A stretch of 64,000 nucleotides of DNA from Epiperipatus broadwayi (taxonomy: Eukaryota; Onychophora; Udeonychophora; Euonychophora; Peripatidae), in NCBI GenBank assembly GCA_028023455.1, contig JAQFVV010006231.1, forward strand, positions 4,976,036 through 5,040,035, read 5' to 3'. Both the position numbers and the translations under genes were made by a program. Below are positions 23,804-36,042 of the stretch, piece by piece. Each line of letters starts with the position of its first letter. The first letter of the stretch is position 1. Below the pieces are notes generated by a model. The model did not search any database. It saw only the letters and a list, made by a program, of their open reading frames with translations, and was not told the origin of the DNA.

Positions 23804-25608
23804 TCACACACATCCCAGTTTGAGAGTTAAAATGCATCAATTTGACCCATTTTAGCTCTGATATTTTATTTTCCTTTATTACTGTTTGATTTCACTTTTC
23901 ATTTAATATTTTTCAATCAAATAAGTTTCAAATTGCATACAGAATAATAAAAATTAGAGGATGACCTTTTTATGCTGCTCTATCTCACAGGCCTTAATCT
24001 GCATTGATTGGCAATGAGTATGTCATATGTGAATGACCACGAGGGACAACATGCATTTTTCCAATGTGTACAAAGAGGGTAAATACCGCAAATGACAGAA
24101 CATTACGAAATAAGCATATGCTTTAACTTTATTACTATGCTGAAATTTCTCTTTCAGCAGGCTGAATAAGTCCATGACTGTCTCCAATGAATCTGCATCC
24201 AAAAAATATGGGATCGCTGTGAATGGCAGTATTCATTCACTGACCATTCAGCTTATGCTAAAATGAGGTTTATTACATATTGGAATTTTCTCCCAATGAA
24301 CTGATTTGCAACTTTTGCTGATATTTTTCCAGTGTGCATATTTTTATATAATGGACCGAGACTACTCCCAAAATGTTGAATGGGTCCAGGACCTTTCTAA
24401 TGGATCCTCATCCTATCGGACGACCCCTCCTGTTTTTATGCCCTTTATGGGTCTTACATTCACACAGCGAGTCTATATTTAACCTTTATCTGCACCCCCC
24501 CCCCCATGACTATTAACCTACACACAATGTACACTCACTTGAGATTATTTTGCAACATTTTATTTAATTTTTTATTATAGATTTCATTCTATTTATTCTA
24601 TGCTTTATTCAACTTATTTTTATTTTCATACTTTGATTCTCTAGACTTTATTATTTTACTTTACTCTGAATGACAAATTCTTATTTATATACTCTTTTAT
24701 TTCTATTATTAATTCTCAAAAAAAAAAAAAATACTTTAACATTATTTCCATTCTCATAATCCATGTACAATAAACTTTTTTTTCATTCCAAAAAATCTAT
24801 CCAGTTCCTAAACCATAATCCCTGTAACCTTCGTCAGGCAGTTTTTTTTTTGTTTTCATTATTTTTTTTTTACGTCGAATGAAGTATTTGACTAATATCC
24901 CCAGTCCTCTCTAATTCTCATCTGACTATAAACAACTCCCAATAACAAATTTATGTTTTTTTCTTCTCTCTCCTTTTTATTTATATTAATTATCTTAATT
25001 CTTAATATTATAATTTGCTTGCCTTGGTCATTTCTCTTCTCACACTGGCCATCAATTTTAACTTTTAGAACAATGCAATTTAGTGTTTATTTTGAATTTT
25101 AGTTTTGAACTTTTTTCAAAAATTTTAATTACGATTTTACTTTTAAAAAAAACTTTGATTATGCTGGATCAATTTATGGCACTTTGGTACCCACATTGGA
25201 TGGCATTTGAACTGGATCCCCCAAATAATTTCCACATTAACTAGGTTTAAATTTAAATCTTAATAAGCTTAAAAAGCAATGCTTTATCTTTAACTTTATT
25301 AAAACCCAGGACAAGCAGAGGGAAGAATACCATTGATAGCATTATCATTGATAACCATGGTCATATTGGGCTATAGAAAGCATAAACTGATCACATTTCC
25401 TGATCGTGGCCCATCTCAACTGTTGGAACAAAACCCTGTCATCTAAAGCATTTTATGTTTTGAGGATCAAACTCAGATGCTAGCTAACCAAATTATATAG
25501 TTGGCATGCTTCAGATGACAAGCACATAATCCAATGCTCGACATAATCCAGGCAAGCTAATATTCTTAAACAAGGTCCAGCATATTTACTTACTACATAC
25601 TCTATTTA
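23804..25608. other. Interior between the direct repeats
   Basis: No open coding region. A GC-richer patch at about 24340-24500 ends in a run of about eleven C; another at 25300-25560. Neither is recognised. Confidence 0.5.
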
Positions 25609-26769
25609 TAACTTTAAATTAATGATGACGCAATACCAAGAAAAATAGACAAAATAATACTTAAGCAAACATTAATATTTATTCAAGCACACATATATAA
25701 TAGTATGGAAAGTTACATTTAAAAATAAATATAAATGATTAATCAGGCTTAAACTTCATTTCATTTAAAAATAGTCTCTATAGACTATTATTACAGAAAA
25801 TATATATTACCTAGGCTTTTGTGAGATTGAAATTACAGTTAATTTATTTATATATGTTAATTTCCAACTGGTTGGCTTTTAGTCTCCATCGATGGTTCTA
25901 GGGCTTGATAATGGAAGTTTGTGGCAGTATCTATTTCACCATTTTGGCATTAATCTCCAGCGAGGGTTCAGGCAGGGACAGTTGATTTGCAGGACTTTTG
26001 GGGCCTGAAGCCCAGTCGAACACTTCTAAAACGATCTAACAATGCATTTTTCTAGATCTATGGCTTCTGCAATATTCTCTGCAGCAGTAATGAATGGCAA
26101 TATTCTGTCCTTAGATTTCTGGAGCAGTGAATAATGTAACAGCACAAACTGAAGTTTGGAATGATAACAGTAGATGGTGGTAACTTTATATATCTCTCTG
26201 TCTCATTATTTTAATTTCTTATCATTATTTTCACTTTTGATCGTAACTTGAATAGGTTGTTTTTTTTTTTAATTAATTTTTACATTTCATTTAATTGATT
26301 TTTACATTTGCTTTAATCTAATCTTTTCTTAGATTAATTTACGATCGCTTTTATGATAGTTTACATCGTTTTTTTTTTTTAATTAATTCAATCAGTAATT
26401 TTACTAGCATTCCAAATTAATTAATCTTATTATTTTTGACTTCTACTAAGATATATTTTTACAGATTTATTCCCCTTATTTTTACTTTATAAAAGAAAGT
26501 TTTCTTTAGAACGGAGTTTGCTAATCTTTTTATTTTAGATTATCCCCCACCCACTTGCTCTCAATACTAAAACTTTTCTATTTTAAAAGAAAAATATGAC
26601 AAAATCTTTTTGCTTTTGCAAAATTACGTTTTAAACAAAATAACTACTCTAAAACATTTTTTTTTTCTATTTTCGTTTCTATTAATAATTTAGTCACTTA
26701 TTTTTAAATTATAAATATGTAACACTGGTATATATATTTGTTTCGTAACATGTATCTCCTAGCATTACA
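25609..26769 (+). repeat. Right 1.15-kb direct repeat
   Basis: Second copy of the repeat, same orientation and block order as the left copy. A piece present in the left copy near 22945-22975 (TTTTTATTCTTTGGCTTGAC) is missing here. Confidence 0.85.
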
Positions 26770-28810
26770 ATATTATATTAATTAAACATGTCTCAATCTT
26801 TTGTGTACAATTTTCTCCAGAAAAATGTGATATATCTCGGTTTTGTTTATTTATACTGCTGTTTATATTACCTTGCCTACCTATACACAACTTGCTGCTT
26901 TCATAAAATATTAGTATATATGTTTTTTTTCAATCCAAACATTGCATTTTACTTATTTATAATACATTACAATATAGCAAATTTACTCATGCTTTAATAA
27001 TCAGTACATTACATAAGTAAAGTTACGCATAAGAAAGTACATATTCAAGCCACAAAGTTGATTGCACAAGTATGTATTGTATAAAATTTAATAATACCAA
27101 AGGGATGTTCATGCTCCAAAACGTTGTTTGCGCCAATTATATATCAATAATTTTTAAACCATGTAGACTGAAGATGGGTTCGAATTTGGATATCATAATA
27201 TTCCAAGTATATAATTAATCTATATTAATTTAAATTGATGTTATAATTAAAAAAATGAGTCGGCAGTGAATTTTTCTTCTTTCTGTTATGAAATGTAAAT
27301 AAAGAGAGAAAAACTTTTTTGCTCTTCTTTTATGTATAAAAATCAGATAATGTACTAAAATGTTTTGAAGAGAGTACTTTTCAAAAATTGTATATATTCT
27401 GACTTTTATTACATATAACTCGAAAAAGAAAAAAAAAATTTCCTCTTTATTTACATTTTGTAATGTAGAAAGAAAAATTCATTGCCCATTTTTAATTAAA
27501 ACTCATAAATTGTTATCAATTTTAAAATTTTGTTCAAATCCACCATCTGATTTTAAGTTATTTAATTAAAACTTACATTTGAAAGGCAGACTAAATTAGG
27601 TTTGGATTCAGATTTTTTTACTTTTTTTAAAAAAAAAAAACCTATGCAATTCTTCTGCATAACAACTTTTCTTTCTTCCATTACATTGTAATTTATTATT
27701 CTCTTACATATAAAGCAAATATTTAATATTAATAATGTGCATGAATTAATTTTTCTTTTAACCTATAAAGAGTTTACATTTTTACTTATCAAAATGACAT
27801 GCGTGTACATGTAAATGACAGTTTTTATATTTATTAGTCAATCACTAAGTTTTTATTAAACATTTTTTTTCTTCAGCGTTGTAGTGTAACCATTATTATA
27901 GATACAATATATACCATGGGAAGAGGATTTCTTTTAAAATTTTAAACAAAAGAAAATAAAAAAAGCCTTAATAACTCAGTATAATGTATTTTAATTTTAT
28001 ATTAGTAATTAAGTTACTTTTATTTAGTTATTTTTTAATATGCTTATTCATTGTATGAATTTATTCTAAAATAATGATTTTTACTTTGTGCATGTTAATT
28101 GTCTTACAAGTAGTTTATAAAATTATTGCTTTCATTTCAAATGTTTAAGCTAGCCCTTATCAGTTCTGTTTTTTTTAATAAAGTTAGAGAGAATGCTTCA
28201 TCACTAGGCAAATGCCATGTTACCAGAAATTGCAAAAGTATAGGAATTGAAATTGATCTAGTCAGCATTCTTCTTTTCACAAACGAAAAGGGCACTCTTA
28301 GCTCCCTCCTTATTTACTTTGTATATGAATGTTACATCAATTACTTATATTTAAAGTTAGTCCTTTCAGATTACTGGAACATTAGGAAAGCACAGATGGA
28401 AAAAAATCAAATACTAGAAAAATATATATATATAATGTTCAAGTCAGTTAAGTATAATGCTAAAATATGAAGGTAAAAATAAAAATCTGGTTTACCATAG
28501 TTATTTCACTTCAAGTTATTTTTTTCAAAAGGGAGAATTGGATGTAAACAACTTTGGAATAAAATTCAGATTGCTGGCTAAGAAATTAGTTAACAAATGC
28601 AAAAGAATTTGGAAAATCTTTCTTAAAGTATGGCAGGAAAGAACAAAAGCTAAAAGCACAAGAACTTAATGTTTCTTTATTCTCAATGTCTTTGTTTACA
28701 TTTAAATATTAAAATAATTAATGATTGGAATATTTTGTAATACAGATGTTTATTTAACACTATTCACAATTTATGTTATTTCTGTAACTATGGTTTAAAC
28801 CATGTAATTT

Positions 28811-29024
28811 TTTTTTACTTTGTTTTCCCCAATCTGGAAATATTTTTTAATATTTGTAGTCAAAATCATGATTTATTTGTAATGTTTAACAGATACTATT
28901 GTTATTTCTTATTAATTAATTAACTTCTTAATCATTATTTTAATTTTTTTATTTTGTTTTTCCAATCTGGAAATATTTTCTAATATTTGTAGTAAAAATC
29001 AGGATGATTTATTTGTAATATTTA
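28811..29024. repeat. Pair of direct repeats about 130 bp apart
   Basis: 28811-28889 and 28941-29024 share AATCTGGAAATATTTT, TAATATTTGTAGT and GATTTATTTGTAAT in the same order, with a few differences. They look like a local duplication. Confidence 0.8.
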
Positions 29025-29051
29025 AAACTTCTATTTATTATTTTTTACTGT

Positions 29052-29405
29052 AATGGGCGATCCCTAATGGTTGTTACAGATTAAAACAGTGCTATATAAA
29101 TAAATCTCATTATATATATATATATTTAATATTATATCTAATACCAACACAGTAAATTGTAAAAAATTTGCAGGCATCAATGATTAAAACCATAGCAAAT
29201 GGAATTAAATGATTAATTAATATCTTCATGTTCTCATTTTCAAATGCTTAAAATTTTCCTATACATGTTTAGATTAAAAGGGTAGAGGGGATTCAGTCTA
29301 TCTTTTCAAGACTTTTTTATCTTGTGTATGGAGAGGAGAGTATTTTTTAAGTGTTTATTAGTTGATCCCTAATGATTGTTACAAATTAAAACATAGTGCT
29401 AACTC
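29052..29405 (+). repeat. Two copies of a LINE-tail-like segment
   Basis: 29052-29108 and 29362-29405 share GATCCCTAATG, TTGTTACA, ATTAAAACA and AGTGCTA. The phrase GTGCTATATAAATAAA resembles the 3' tail of some CR1/L2-type LINEs; that link is from memory of the motif and is weak. Confidence 0.45.
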
Positions 29406-30683
29406 ATTATATATTTTTAATTAATAAATTTATTAATCATTACTTTAAGTTATTCTAGTGAAATTATTTAATACTAGAATAGATTAAGTATTGTATGTTT
29501 TTTCTTTTGCATGATTATTAGGGTCTCTGAGAACCAAAACTAGCACTGTACTAACAGTATATGAAAAATATGTTTTATAGACATCTATCTAATTCTCTCT
29601 ATAATTATTTAAATGATGTTAAGATAATAAAAGTTATCTTTAAGACCATTTAATTTATATTTTACCACAATAATGACTATCTTAATGATAATCCAGTGCA
29701 TTGGTAATGATCTAGAACTTTTGATATGTTTATTATTATAGTTATTTTTGTTATTATATATGTACATGCAGCTGAATTATTGATAATTGCGTTTATAACA
29801 TTATGCTCAAAGTTTGACATTGGCTAGATGACAATTAGCCTAAGATTTTATAGTATACTTCTTTTTAAATCCAACATCAATTAACTTACCATTATTTCTC
29901 TATTTGCTGATAATGTTACATTTATTATTTATCTCTATTATCTTCTGATACTGATTCTTATTTCATTCACTGCATTCTTATTTATTAATGTTTATTTGCA
30001 TCATCTCTTATTACTCCCATTCAACAGTGTTGCACTGGAGTCTAATCAAATGATTTGTAGCTTGGGAATCCATATGAAGTTTAGATATCAAAAGTGATAA
30101 AGTTGAGCTATGATTCACGGATCTTAAATGCTAGTTTGTCACTCCACCATAGTACTAAACCATGTAGAGCAGATGCTTGCGCCTCGAGAACCAGAAGTGG
30201 ATAAATATATAAATTTCTGAAAAAGATGAATATACTTTTTCAGCCCAAAAACTGTTTAAACATATAGCACAAATACACTTTAACAGTTTATGTCAAACTA
30301 TTGGGGAAGGGGGGAGGTGGATACAATTCCCCTCCATGATGTGATCCAAGCTATTTTGATAAATATAGCAAGATATTATAAAAATAAATCCAATGCTGCT
30401 AGACAATTAAGATATCAAATGAGATGGTCCTAAAGCAAATAAGCACTTCCAACACACTGAAAAAGGCAACTGTAAAAGAGATAATTAATGTAAAACCTTT
30501 ATAGAATTAATAATTCTGATAATAAAAATGAAAGCAGTATTAGTAATTAAATATTTTCAAAGTATGAAAAAACATGTAAAATTATAGATATGTACAAAAT
30601 GTGTTATATTAAAAAAAAAAAAAGACCATGAAAGTATAAAAGAAAAAAAGTATTATGATTGATGTGTACCTAGTATAAGTACA

Positions 30684-30844
30684 CAGCTTATAATAACTTC
30701 TTTCATATACACCTTAATCCAAAAAATTTTTTTAATAAAACTCTGATGAAGACTACTGGACAGTCGAAACTGTCAGGAAAATAAAGAAGTTTTATTAAAA
30801 ACTTTTTTTGCATTAAAGTGTATATGAAAGAAGTTATTATAAGC
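30684..30844. mobile_element. Foldback element: 57-59 bp inverted arms around a 45-nt core
   Basis: Left arm 30684-30742 and right arm 30788-30844 are nearly perfect inverted copies; the outer 27 bases (starting GCTTATAATAACTTC) are exact and the inner 9 (AATAAAACT with AGTTTTATT) are exact. The 45-nt centre carries a hammerhead-like core. As RNA the whole piece would form one long hairpin. It resembles two short terminal repeats in inverted order, as produced by PLEs, or a stand-alone foldback. No target duplication was seen. Confidence 0.82.
30743..30787 (+). ncRNA. Hammerhead-like core at the centre of the foldback
   Basis: CTGATGA at 30743-30749, an extra A, stem II GACT (30751-30754) with AGTC (30762-30765) and a 7-nt loop, GAAA at 30766-30769, then CTGTC with a possible GTC cleavage triplet at 30772-30774. 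All three conserved boxes of a hammerhead are intact and in the right order. Stem III would be only A-U and C-G with almost no loop, a form that generally needs dimerisation. Stem I would be CT/AG next to the core, then an internal loop, then the AATAAAA/TTTTATT helix. Candidate only. Confidence 0.5.
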
Positions 30845-31663
30845 AATATATATGAATATATGAAGAAATGCAAAGAAAGTAAAGGAGCAGAATAAGAGTA
30901 TATATTTCTAATAAGTACACAGGTAATCCGTTATTCAATATGTTAAAAAATGAGGCAAATAACAAATGTAAAATCTTTCATGAGCAAGCATTTAAATTAA
31001 CCTGGTCTCATTCATTTTTAATAAAAACTCTAGTAAAAAAATTATGACAGTAAAGATATGTTAAAATTCCCACAATAAATGTAGCCATCCAGAAAACAGA
31101 TGCAAACATTAGAATCTAATTGCCAACACACAGTAAATAAAAAAGCTTCAAAATAATAACTGTGAAGAAATATTACAGATTTGCAAAAGAATTAGCATTA
31201 TATTCATTCTATCACAGCTGAAATTATCTGAGACATAAAATTATTTAAAGTTACAAAAATAGCTTTTGGTGAAAAATAAATTTGCTATTAAATGCAAGGA
31301 GTCTTAAGAGTTTTTAAAAAAACATAGGGTAAATTCTTAATGTCCACTTCATATATTCTTAATTGTAACTGATAAATGAATGAGCTGCTCTAATATGCAT
31401 CAACCAGTGTGGGGAATTTTATCTCTCAGACCAAAAAAAAAAAAACCCTGTCTAGGTACTTCACTTGCAAGATAAAATGAATGGATGTATATGAATGCTG
31501 TTTCTTTTTGTATTTGCAATTGTGTCAGACAAATCATCTACTAGAGGCTGTAAGAACTTGAAGGTAATAAAAAAAATGGGGGAGGGGCAGAAAAAAAAAG
31601 GATAATTATGATTTCATTGAATGTATAATTTTAAGAAATAGAACTGAAAACTACAATAAATTA
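30845..31663. other. AT-rich stretch without genes
   Basis: Nothing recognised. Confidence 0.55.
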
Positions 31664-31838
31664 TTCACTACACCATTCTCATGCAAGGTAGAGATTGGAC
31701 TGATGAGTGTTAGTTCAGCACGACATGGGCAACTTAGGGATCATATATCTTTAGTCATGTTTATAATTATACCCCTCCACAAGATGTTGAAAGTGGGTAG
31801 AAATCAGTCCTTACTTTGTGTGAGAATGGTGTAGTGAA
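31664..31838. mobile_element. Short MITE-like element with exact 18-bp inverted ends
   Basis: TTCACTACACCATTCTCA at 31664-31681 is exactly inverted at 31821-31838, and similarity continues inward (GTARRGAYTG on both sides). Total 175 bp, non-coding. Size and structure fit a miniature inverted-repeat transposon; the superfamily is unknown and no clear target duplication was identified. Confidence 0.75.
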
Positions 31839-33373
31839 AATTAGATTACAGAAATATTATTAAGTAAAACTCTAGTCTAATAACTAATAAAAATTATTAA
31901 TATGAAAACTATTATCTCTTGTACATATTCACTTTAGATGTTAAACAATGGTTTGTGAGTTTAAATGAAAAAAAATCTCAATATGATCAATGAAGATTCA
32001 CAATCAAAAACTGCAGATAGTAAAAGAATGTGTTCTTATGAAATTTTTAGATCCTAGAATTTAAATCTAAAAACAAATGTCAGAATAATTTGCAGCATGA
32101 TATCAAGACTGAACAGGAAAAAAACTAGAAGAAAAAAAATATGAATGCCTTGATCAATCATATTTTTTCATTTTCAGAACAAATATTTTAAGTGGTTATA
32201 GCTCAAATTTACTGGAATCTGATGTAAAGAGGGACAGGATAAAATAAAAGTATGGAATTTTAATATCCTACTAAGAGTCTGAATTTCTGACAAATTATTT
32301 CAGTAATCCTAAAATGATTAATAAACCCACTTTTCTTTAGCATAGAAAAAAAGAAATTAACACCAATTGAAAAAACACGAGAAAACCTTTATTTGTGTAC
32401 ATATTTAATTTGATACAGTAAATATTTTCCCATTTTTCCATATAAATATATAAAAGACAAATACTTTTTCAAGTTTTGCACAATTAGCTTAATATTAATA
32501 AATTCTATTTGTATATATATATGGCTTTAGAGCAATGTTGTGTTTACATATAGTTGACTGAAGTTATATGATTTTCAACTTTTTAAAACATTTCGCCTCA
32601 CTCTATACATATGTAGTTAATATCAAGTTAAAAATTGAATATTTCCCCCCTATTGATATACTATTTCCAATAGCCTTTAAGATCTCTCTATACACTTTAT
32701 TTCGATTCATATCTTAATATCTTGGGTAATTAGTTTAGAGTTCGATTATTATAAAACTAGTTACATGCCAATAATAATTGTAACAATAAAATAGTGTATA
32801 AACACATTTCCATCTTTCAATTGTATGCAATCCCCCCCCAAACCAAATATTTCCAATTTTTATAGAATTGCCATTATCATTTATAAGCGCTGCTAAAAAT
32901 GGTGTAAAAGATTCTTTAAAGTTAGTTCTTAAACTCAGATGCTATAATAAAAAAAGCCTAGGCAATAAAGTATATAATAGATTATAGTAAAATATCCTAT
33001 ATTTCAGTTATTCAATCTGCTTTGGCAACGATTTATTGGCGAAAGTCAAATTTTATTTTAACGTCGTGATAATAGCAACTTCTTTTAGTCATGAGCATCC
33101 ACGAGTTTCCATACATCTATCATAAATGAAATTTTAATAAATATTTGAATTATAAATGTTTTATAGTAAACATCATCAAATCCGTAGCCGTTAATATTTT
33201 TTAATTGAACTACAATGAGTTCGCCCAGTAGGTCCTTTGGAGATAGTAAATAAACAAACATATTAAAATAAGATACTTATAAATTTCGAATTATTAGACA
33301 CAGAAGATGTTTTTTTTTTAATTTTAATATTCGGTTTCATTTTTCTATAAGAAAAAAAACCTAAAATATTTTA
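31839..33373. other. Region downstream of RNASEH2C
   Basis: No gene seen. The 3' untranslated region of the minus-strand RNASEH2C gene should lie at the right end; ATTAAA-type polyadenylation signals occur on the minus strand near 33324-33329 and 33133-33138, but which is used cannot be told. A run of eight or nine C lies near 32830. Confidence 0.45.
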
Positions 33374-33787
33374 CTACGGTTTAGATTTCACGGGAGCGTG
33401 AATAGCTTGAGCGATATCAGTCCATTTAAGCAACTTTTGAATTTGATCATTTACAGACGGTTCTTTATCTAAATTCCAATAAATAAATTTATCGAATTTA
33501 CTACTAACTTTAAAAACGCGTTCAATAGCATCCGTACAAGGTCGATTATCTTCTTTTACTAAAGCTCCCTGATAACCGTCAGGCAGATCGACAGACATTC
33601 CTTGTAATGGACGTCCACGAAACGTACTTGTTAAGATAGATTCCGGCTGCTCTCGAACTGATGTTGCAAAATATTTTTCAATCAAAGCTTCTCCATTATA
33701 ATTAATTTTACAAGGAAGAAAATGGCACTGCTTTAACACCGTACAATCTTCAGTAGGAATTACTACTTGAATTTTATTGGAAGCCAT
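33374..33787 (-). CDS. RNASEH2C: Ribonuclease H2 subunit C
   Basis: A complete 137-residue protein on the minus strand. RNase H2 removes RNA from RNA-DNA hybrids and single ribonucleotides left in DNA; subunit C is non-catalytic and forms a scaffold with subunit B that holds catalytic subunit A in the nucleus. Diagnostic blocks match the family: HFLPCKINYNG (residues 22-32; human has HLLPC), the TFRGRPLQGMSVDLPDGYQG stretch around residues 54-73 (human SFRGRCLRGEEVAVP), and the C-terminal LKWTDIAQAIHAPV (human LTWPSLAAAIHAQV). It is a little shorter than the human protein (164), mainly because the N-terminus and a central acidic loop are reduced. The first Met fits the family's start. It is uninterrupted by introns; there is no A-rich tail after the stop, so a recent retrocopy is not suggested. 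Confidence 0.95.
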   Translation of the reverse strand: MASNKIQVVIPTEDCTVLKQCHFLPCKINYNGEALIEKYFATSVREQPESILTSTFRGRPLQGMSVDLPDGYQGALVKEDNRPCTDAIERVFKVSSKFDKFIYWNLDKEPSVNDQIQKLLKWTDIAQAIHAPVKSKP

Positions 33788-33830
33788 ATTTCCCGCTCAA
33801 AAGATGAGAAATTCATGTATAATTAAGTAT
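33788..33830 (-). promoter_or_regulatory. Likely proximal promoter/5' UTR of RNASEH2C with E2F-like site
   Basis: The plus strand at 33789-33796 reads TTTCCCGC, an exact E2F consensus core, directly before the start codon. E2F control would suit a DNA-replication and repair gene, but the site is only 8 bases and may lie in the transcript. No TATA box seen. Confidence 0.35.
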
Positions 33831-35650
33831 CATGTAATTAATTTATATACAACTAAAAAAATTTTCTGCGTGACAGCTTTTATAAATTTTAATCCATTAT
33901 TAAATGCGAAAATAGTCTAAATTAATTAATACAACTATTACATGTATCTAAATACTAGGCACTCCTTTCCAGGCTGATAGACCAAAATGCTCAAGAACGC
34001 CTAGCGGTATTAGCGTTTATTAAATTATTATTTTTTATCTTAATATTTTTTTACTTTTTGGCAAATGTCGCAATAAGTACGGTAAATCTTTCATTTGTTT
34101 ATGTACTCATCAAAGAAGTGATACGGGGAGAAAAGTTATGTTTTTGAAAACAATTATTTCTTACACAAAATGAAAAAAAATAATAATATAATTTTCTTAC
34201 AAACTAAAGCCGCCTGTTGTATATGCAAATTACATAGCTGCGTTTATTTAAATTATTTTTTCATTAAATGATGTTAAGTATTACAATACTAATTATAAAT
34301 TCATAATGAACAATTAGTGGACAAAAAGAGGTATTGCCAAACTTTGAATCTGGTTCAGCTCGCTAGTAATTGTAACCCATTAAAAGATTACTTGGCTATC
34401 AAAGTATAGTTAATTTTACTGTATCTGTTACTGAGATTTTGTAGCTAAATTTATCATGCCGGCTGCTGTTTTTACAATAATACGATAGGAAATATTATAT
34501 CTTACCTTGCCTTCAAATAATGGATTACTCCAGATCCCATTTTATTTAAATCGGATTGAACAGTCATTGCCATGAACTTATGCGTATAGAGATAGATATT
34601 GTATAGCCAATGGCAAGAATGGGTCAATAGACGATGGTGCTCGCTGAATCTGAATGATTCCATTAAGGATAGGATCTGGCAATAAATAATCATTCTTTTT
34701 GAATATAGAGTCGGATAATTACTGCCACAAAGTTGAAAGACAGAGTTCACTATCTCCATACATGTTCTGCAAAGATTTACTGTCAAACCTGAATTGTCAA
34801 ACCCAAAAGATAGAATACACATTCTCCAGACAATAACTATCAAGCTAAATGGTTGACCCAGTGAGGCAAGTTTACCTTCAGGACTGGAAGCTGCCAGAAC
34901 CAAATATTGGTACAAGGCAAACTGTCATAGCACAGGCATACAAACTCAGGTAGGCTGCCAAATACAGCTGGAAGTGCTAGGGGAATTTATAAGAGCATGT
35001 GCAGGCCTTTCTTCCAGTTCTCATGACTAGGAGCTATATCTCACCAACAGCAGCGAGTATAGCCATTGAAAAAATATTGTAAATGCAAGTGTATATTTGT
35101 TTATACATCCATGTGTTTGTATTTACATTTATTTACACGAGTCTGTGATTATTAAATCGCATATATAATTCTGACAAAACACATCAGGAAGTAATATTGG
35201 TGGTCATTTAAGAATATCACTCAATCATAGAAAATAAGTATAAATATATTTATTACATGTAATAATAATAATACAAACAGTATTTTAATATGGAGTATGT
35301 ACTACATTTATATAGTACTTTGCCTCTGTTGTGGTTGATGAATTATACAAGTTTAATTCTTAGCAATACATTCTGTGTAAGATAGATACTATGTTCTACC
35401 TATTGAGATTCTAACATTTTCAGCTTGCCTCATGCAGGAACAGTGAATAGTTTACTTAGCACTTTTGAGTTTGATGGTTGAGCATACCTCACAGTAGGTA
35501 GCCTATAGTACTGTGGCAATATATGCACCAATGTTAATGTCTAGAAGCTAATTTTTTATTCAAATGGACCTATATATATAATGACATCCCCAACCTTATT
35601 AGAAAAAATCAGGTTCACTGAACTAGCTTACCAATTGGTCTTTTATGTTG
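33831..35650. other. Intergenic region with an unrecognised open frame
   Basis: A minus-strand open frame of 137 codons at 34502-34915 lies in a GC-richer patch that extends to about 35050. Its translation shows no motif I recognise, no signal peptide pattern and no clear repeats; it could be a fragment of an unknown transposable element or chance. The rest is AT-rich without features. Confidence 0.4.
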
Positions 35651-35690
35651 TGAAGCGGTCGGATCTAAGTTCGATCCGAGCTTCATGATA
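35620..35690 (+). repeat. tRNA-like/SINE-like remnant with strong hairpin
   Basis: 35651-35685 forms a hairpin with arms TGAAGC and GCTTCA outside CGGATC and GATCCG, and the loop reads into AGTTCGATCC, close to a polymerase III B box with one base missing. A weak A-box-like TAGCTTACCAATTGG lies 30 bases upstream. It may be a degraded SINE. Confidence 0.35.
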
Positions 35691-36042
35691 TTACACTCTT
35701 TACCTAGTTTAAACCCTGTTAATAATCGGGAATCTTTCCAAATTCTGTAATGAGGTTTTATAACCTTTTCCTTATACTTCTGACTTCAGTTAGAACTGCT
35801 TTGTTATTTAAATATTTGGTGCTTGTCTTATAGATAAAGATGCCGTTGGATGGCGCTGTTTTCATGCTAAAACTATAAAATATGACCATTCCCGGGCCGT
35901 TGATTATAATAATTTTGCTGTGCTTTTTTGTAATGCGAAAATAAAAACAAAACAAAATCGTCTTTTATAAATATTATTTTTTATTAAGGTATACAATTTA
36001 AATGATAATAATAAGTGTAAAATAAAATCAACAAATTACAAT

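Larger units (their letters stand above)
22651..26769. mobile_element. Element bounded by 1.15-kb direct repeats (LTR-like, non-coding)
   Basis: Two long direct repeats, 22651-23803 and 25609-26769, bracket about 1.8 kb with no recognisable gag or pol. The arrangement resembles a large retrotransposon derivative (LARD), an LTR element that has lost its genes. Within each repeat a TG near the start and CA at the end (TAGCATTACA) fit LTR edges, but 14 further bases upstream of the TG (TAACTTTAAATTAA) are shared too, and no clear primer site, polypurine tract or target duplication was seen. It could instead be two insertions of a 1.15-kb repeat. Confidence 0.55.
26770..30683. other. Gene-poor region with small repeat pairs
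   Basis: Open frames at 28126-28470 and 28457-28669 overlap and show no family motif; I treat them as chance. Contains a possible PLE-terminus relic at about 27115-27205, a pair of about 75-bp direct repeats at 28811-28889 and 28941-29024, and a second pair at 29052-29108 and 29362-29405. Confidence 0.5.

Noticed and set aside
28126-28669. Two overlapping open frames of 114 and 70 codons
   Set aside because: No family motif, low-complexity composition and overlap in different frames; best explained by chance.
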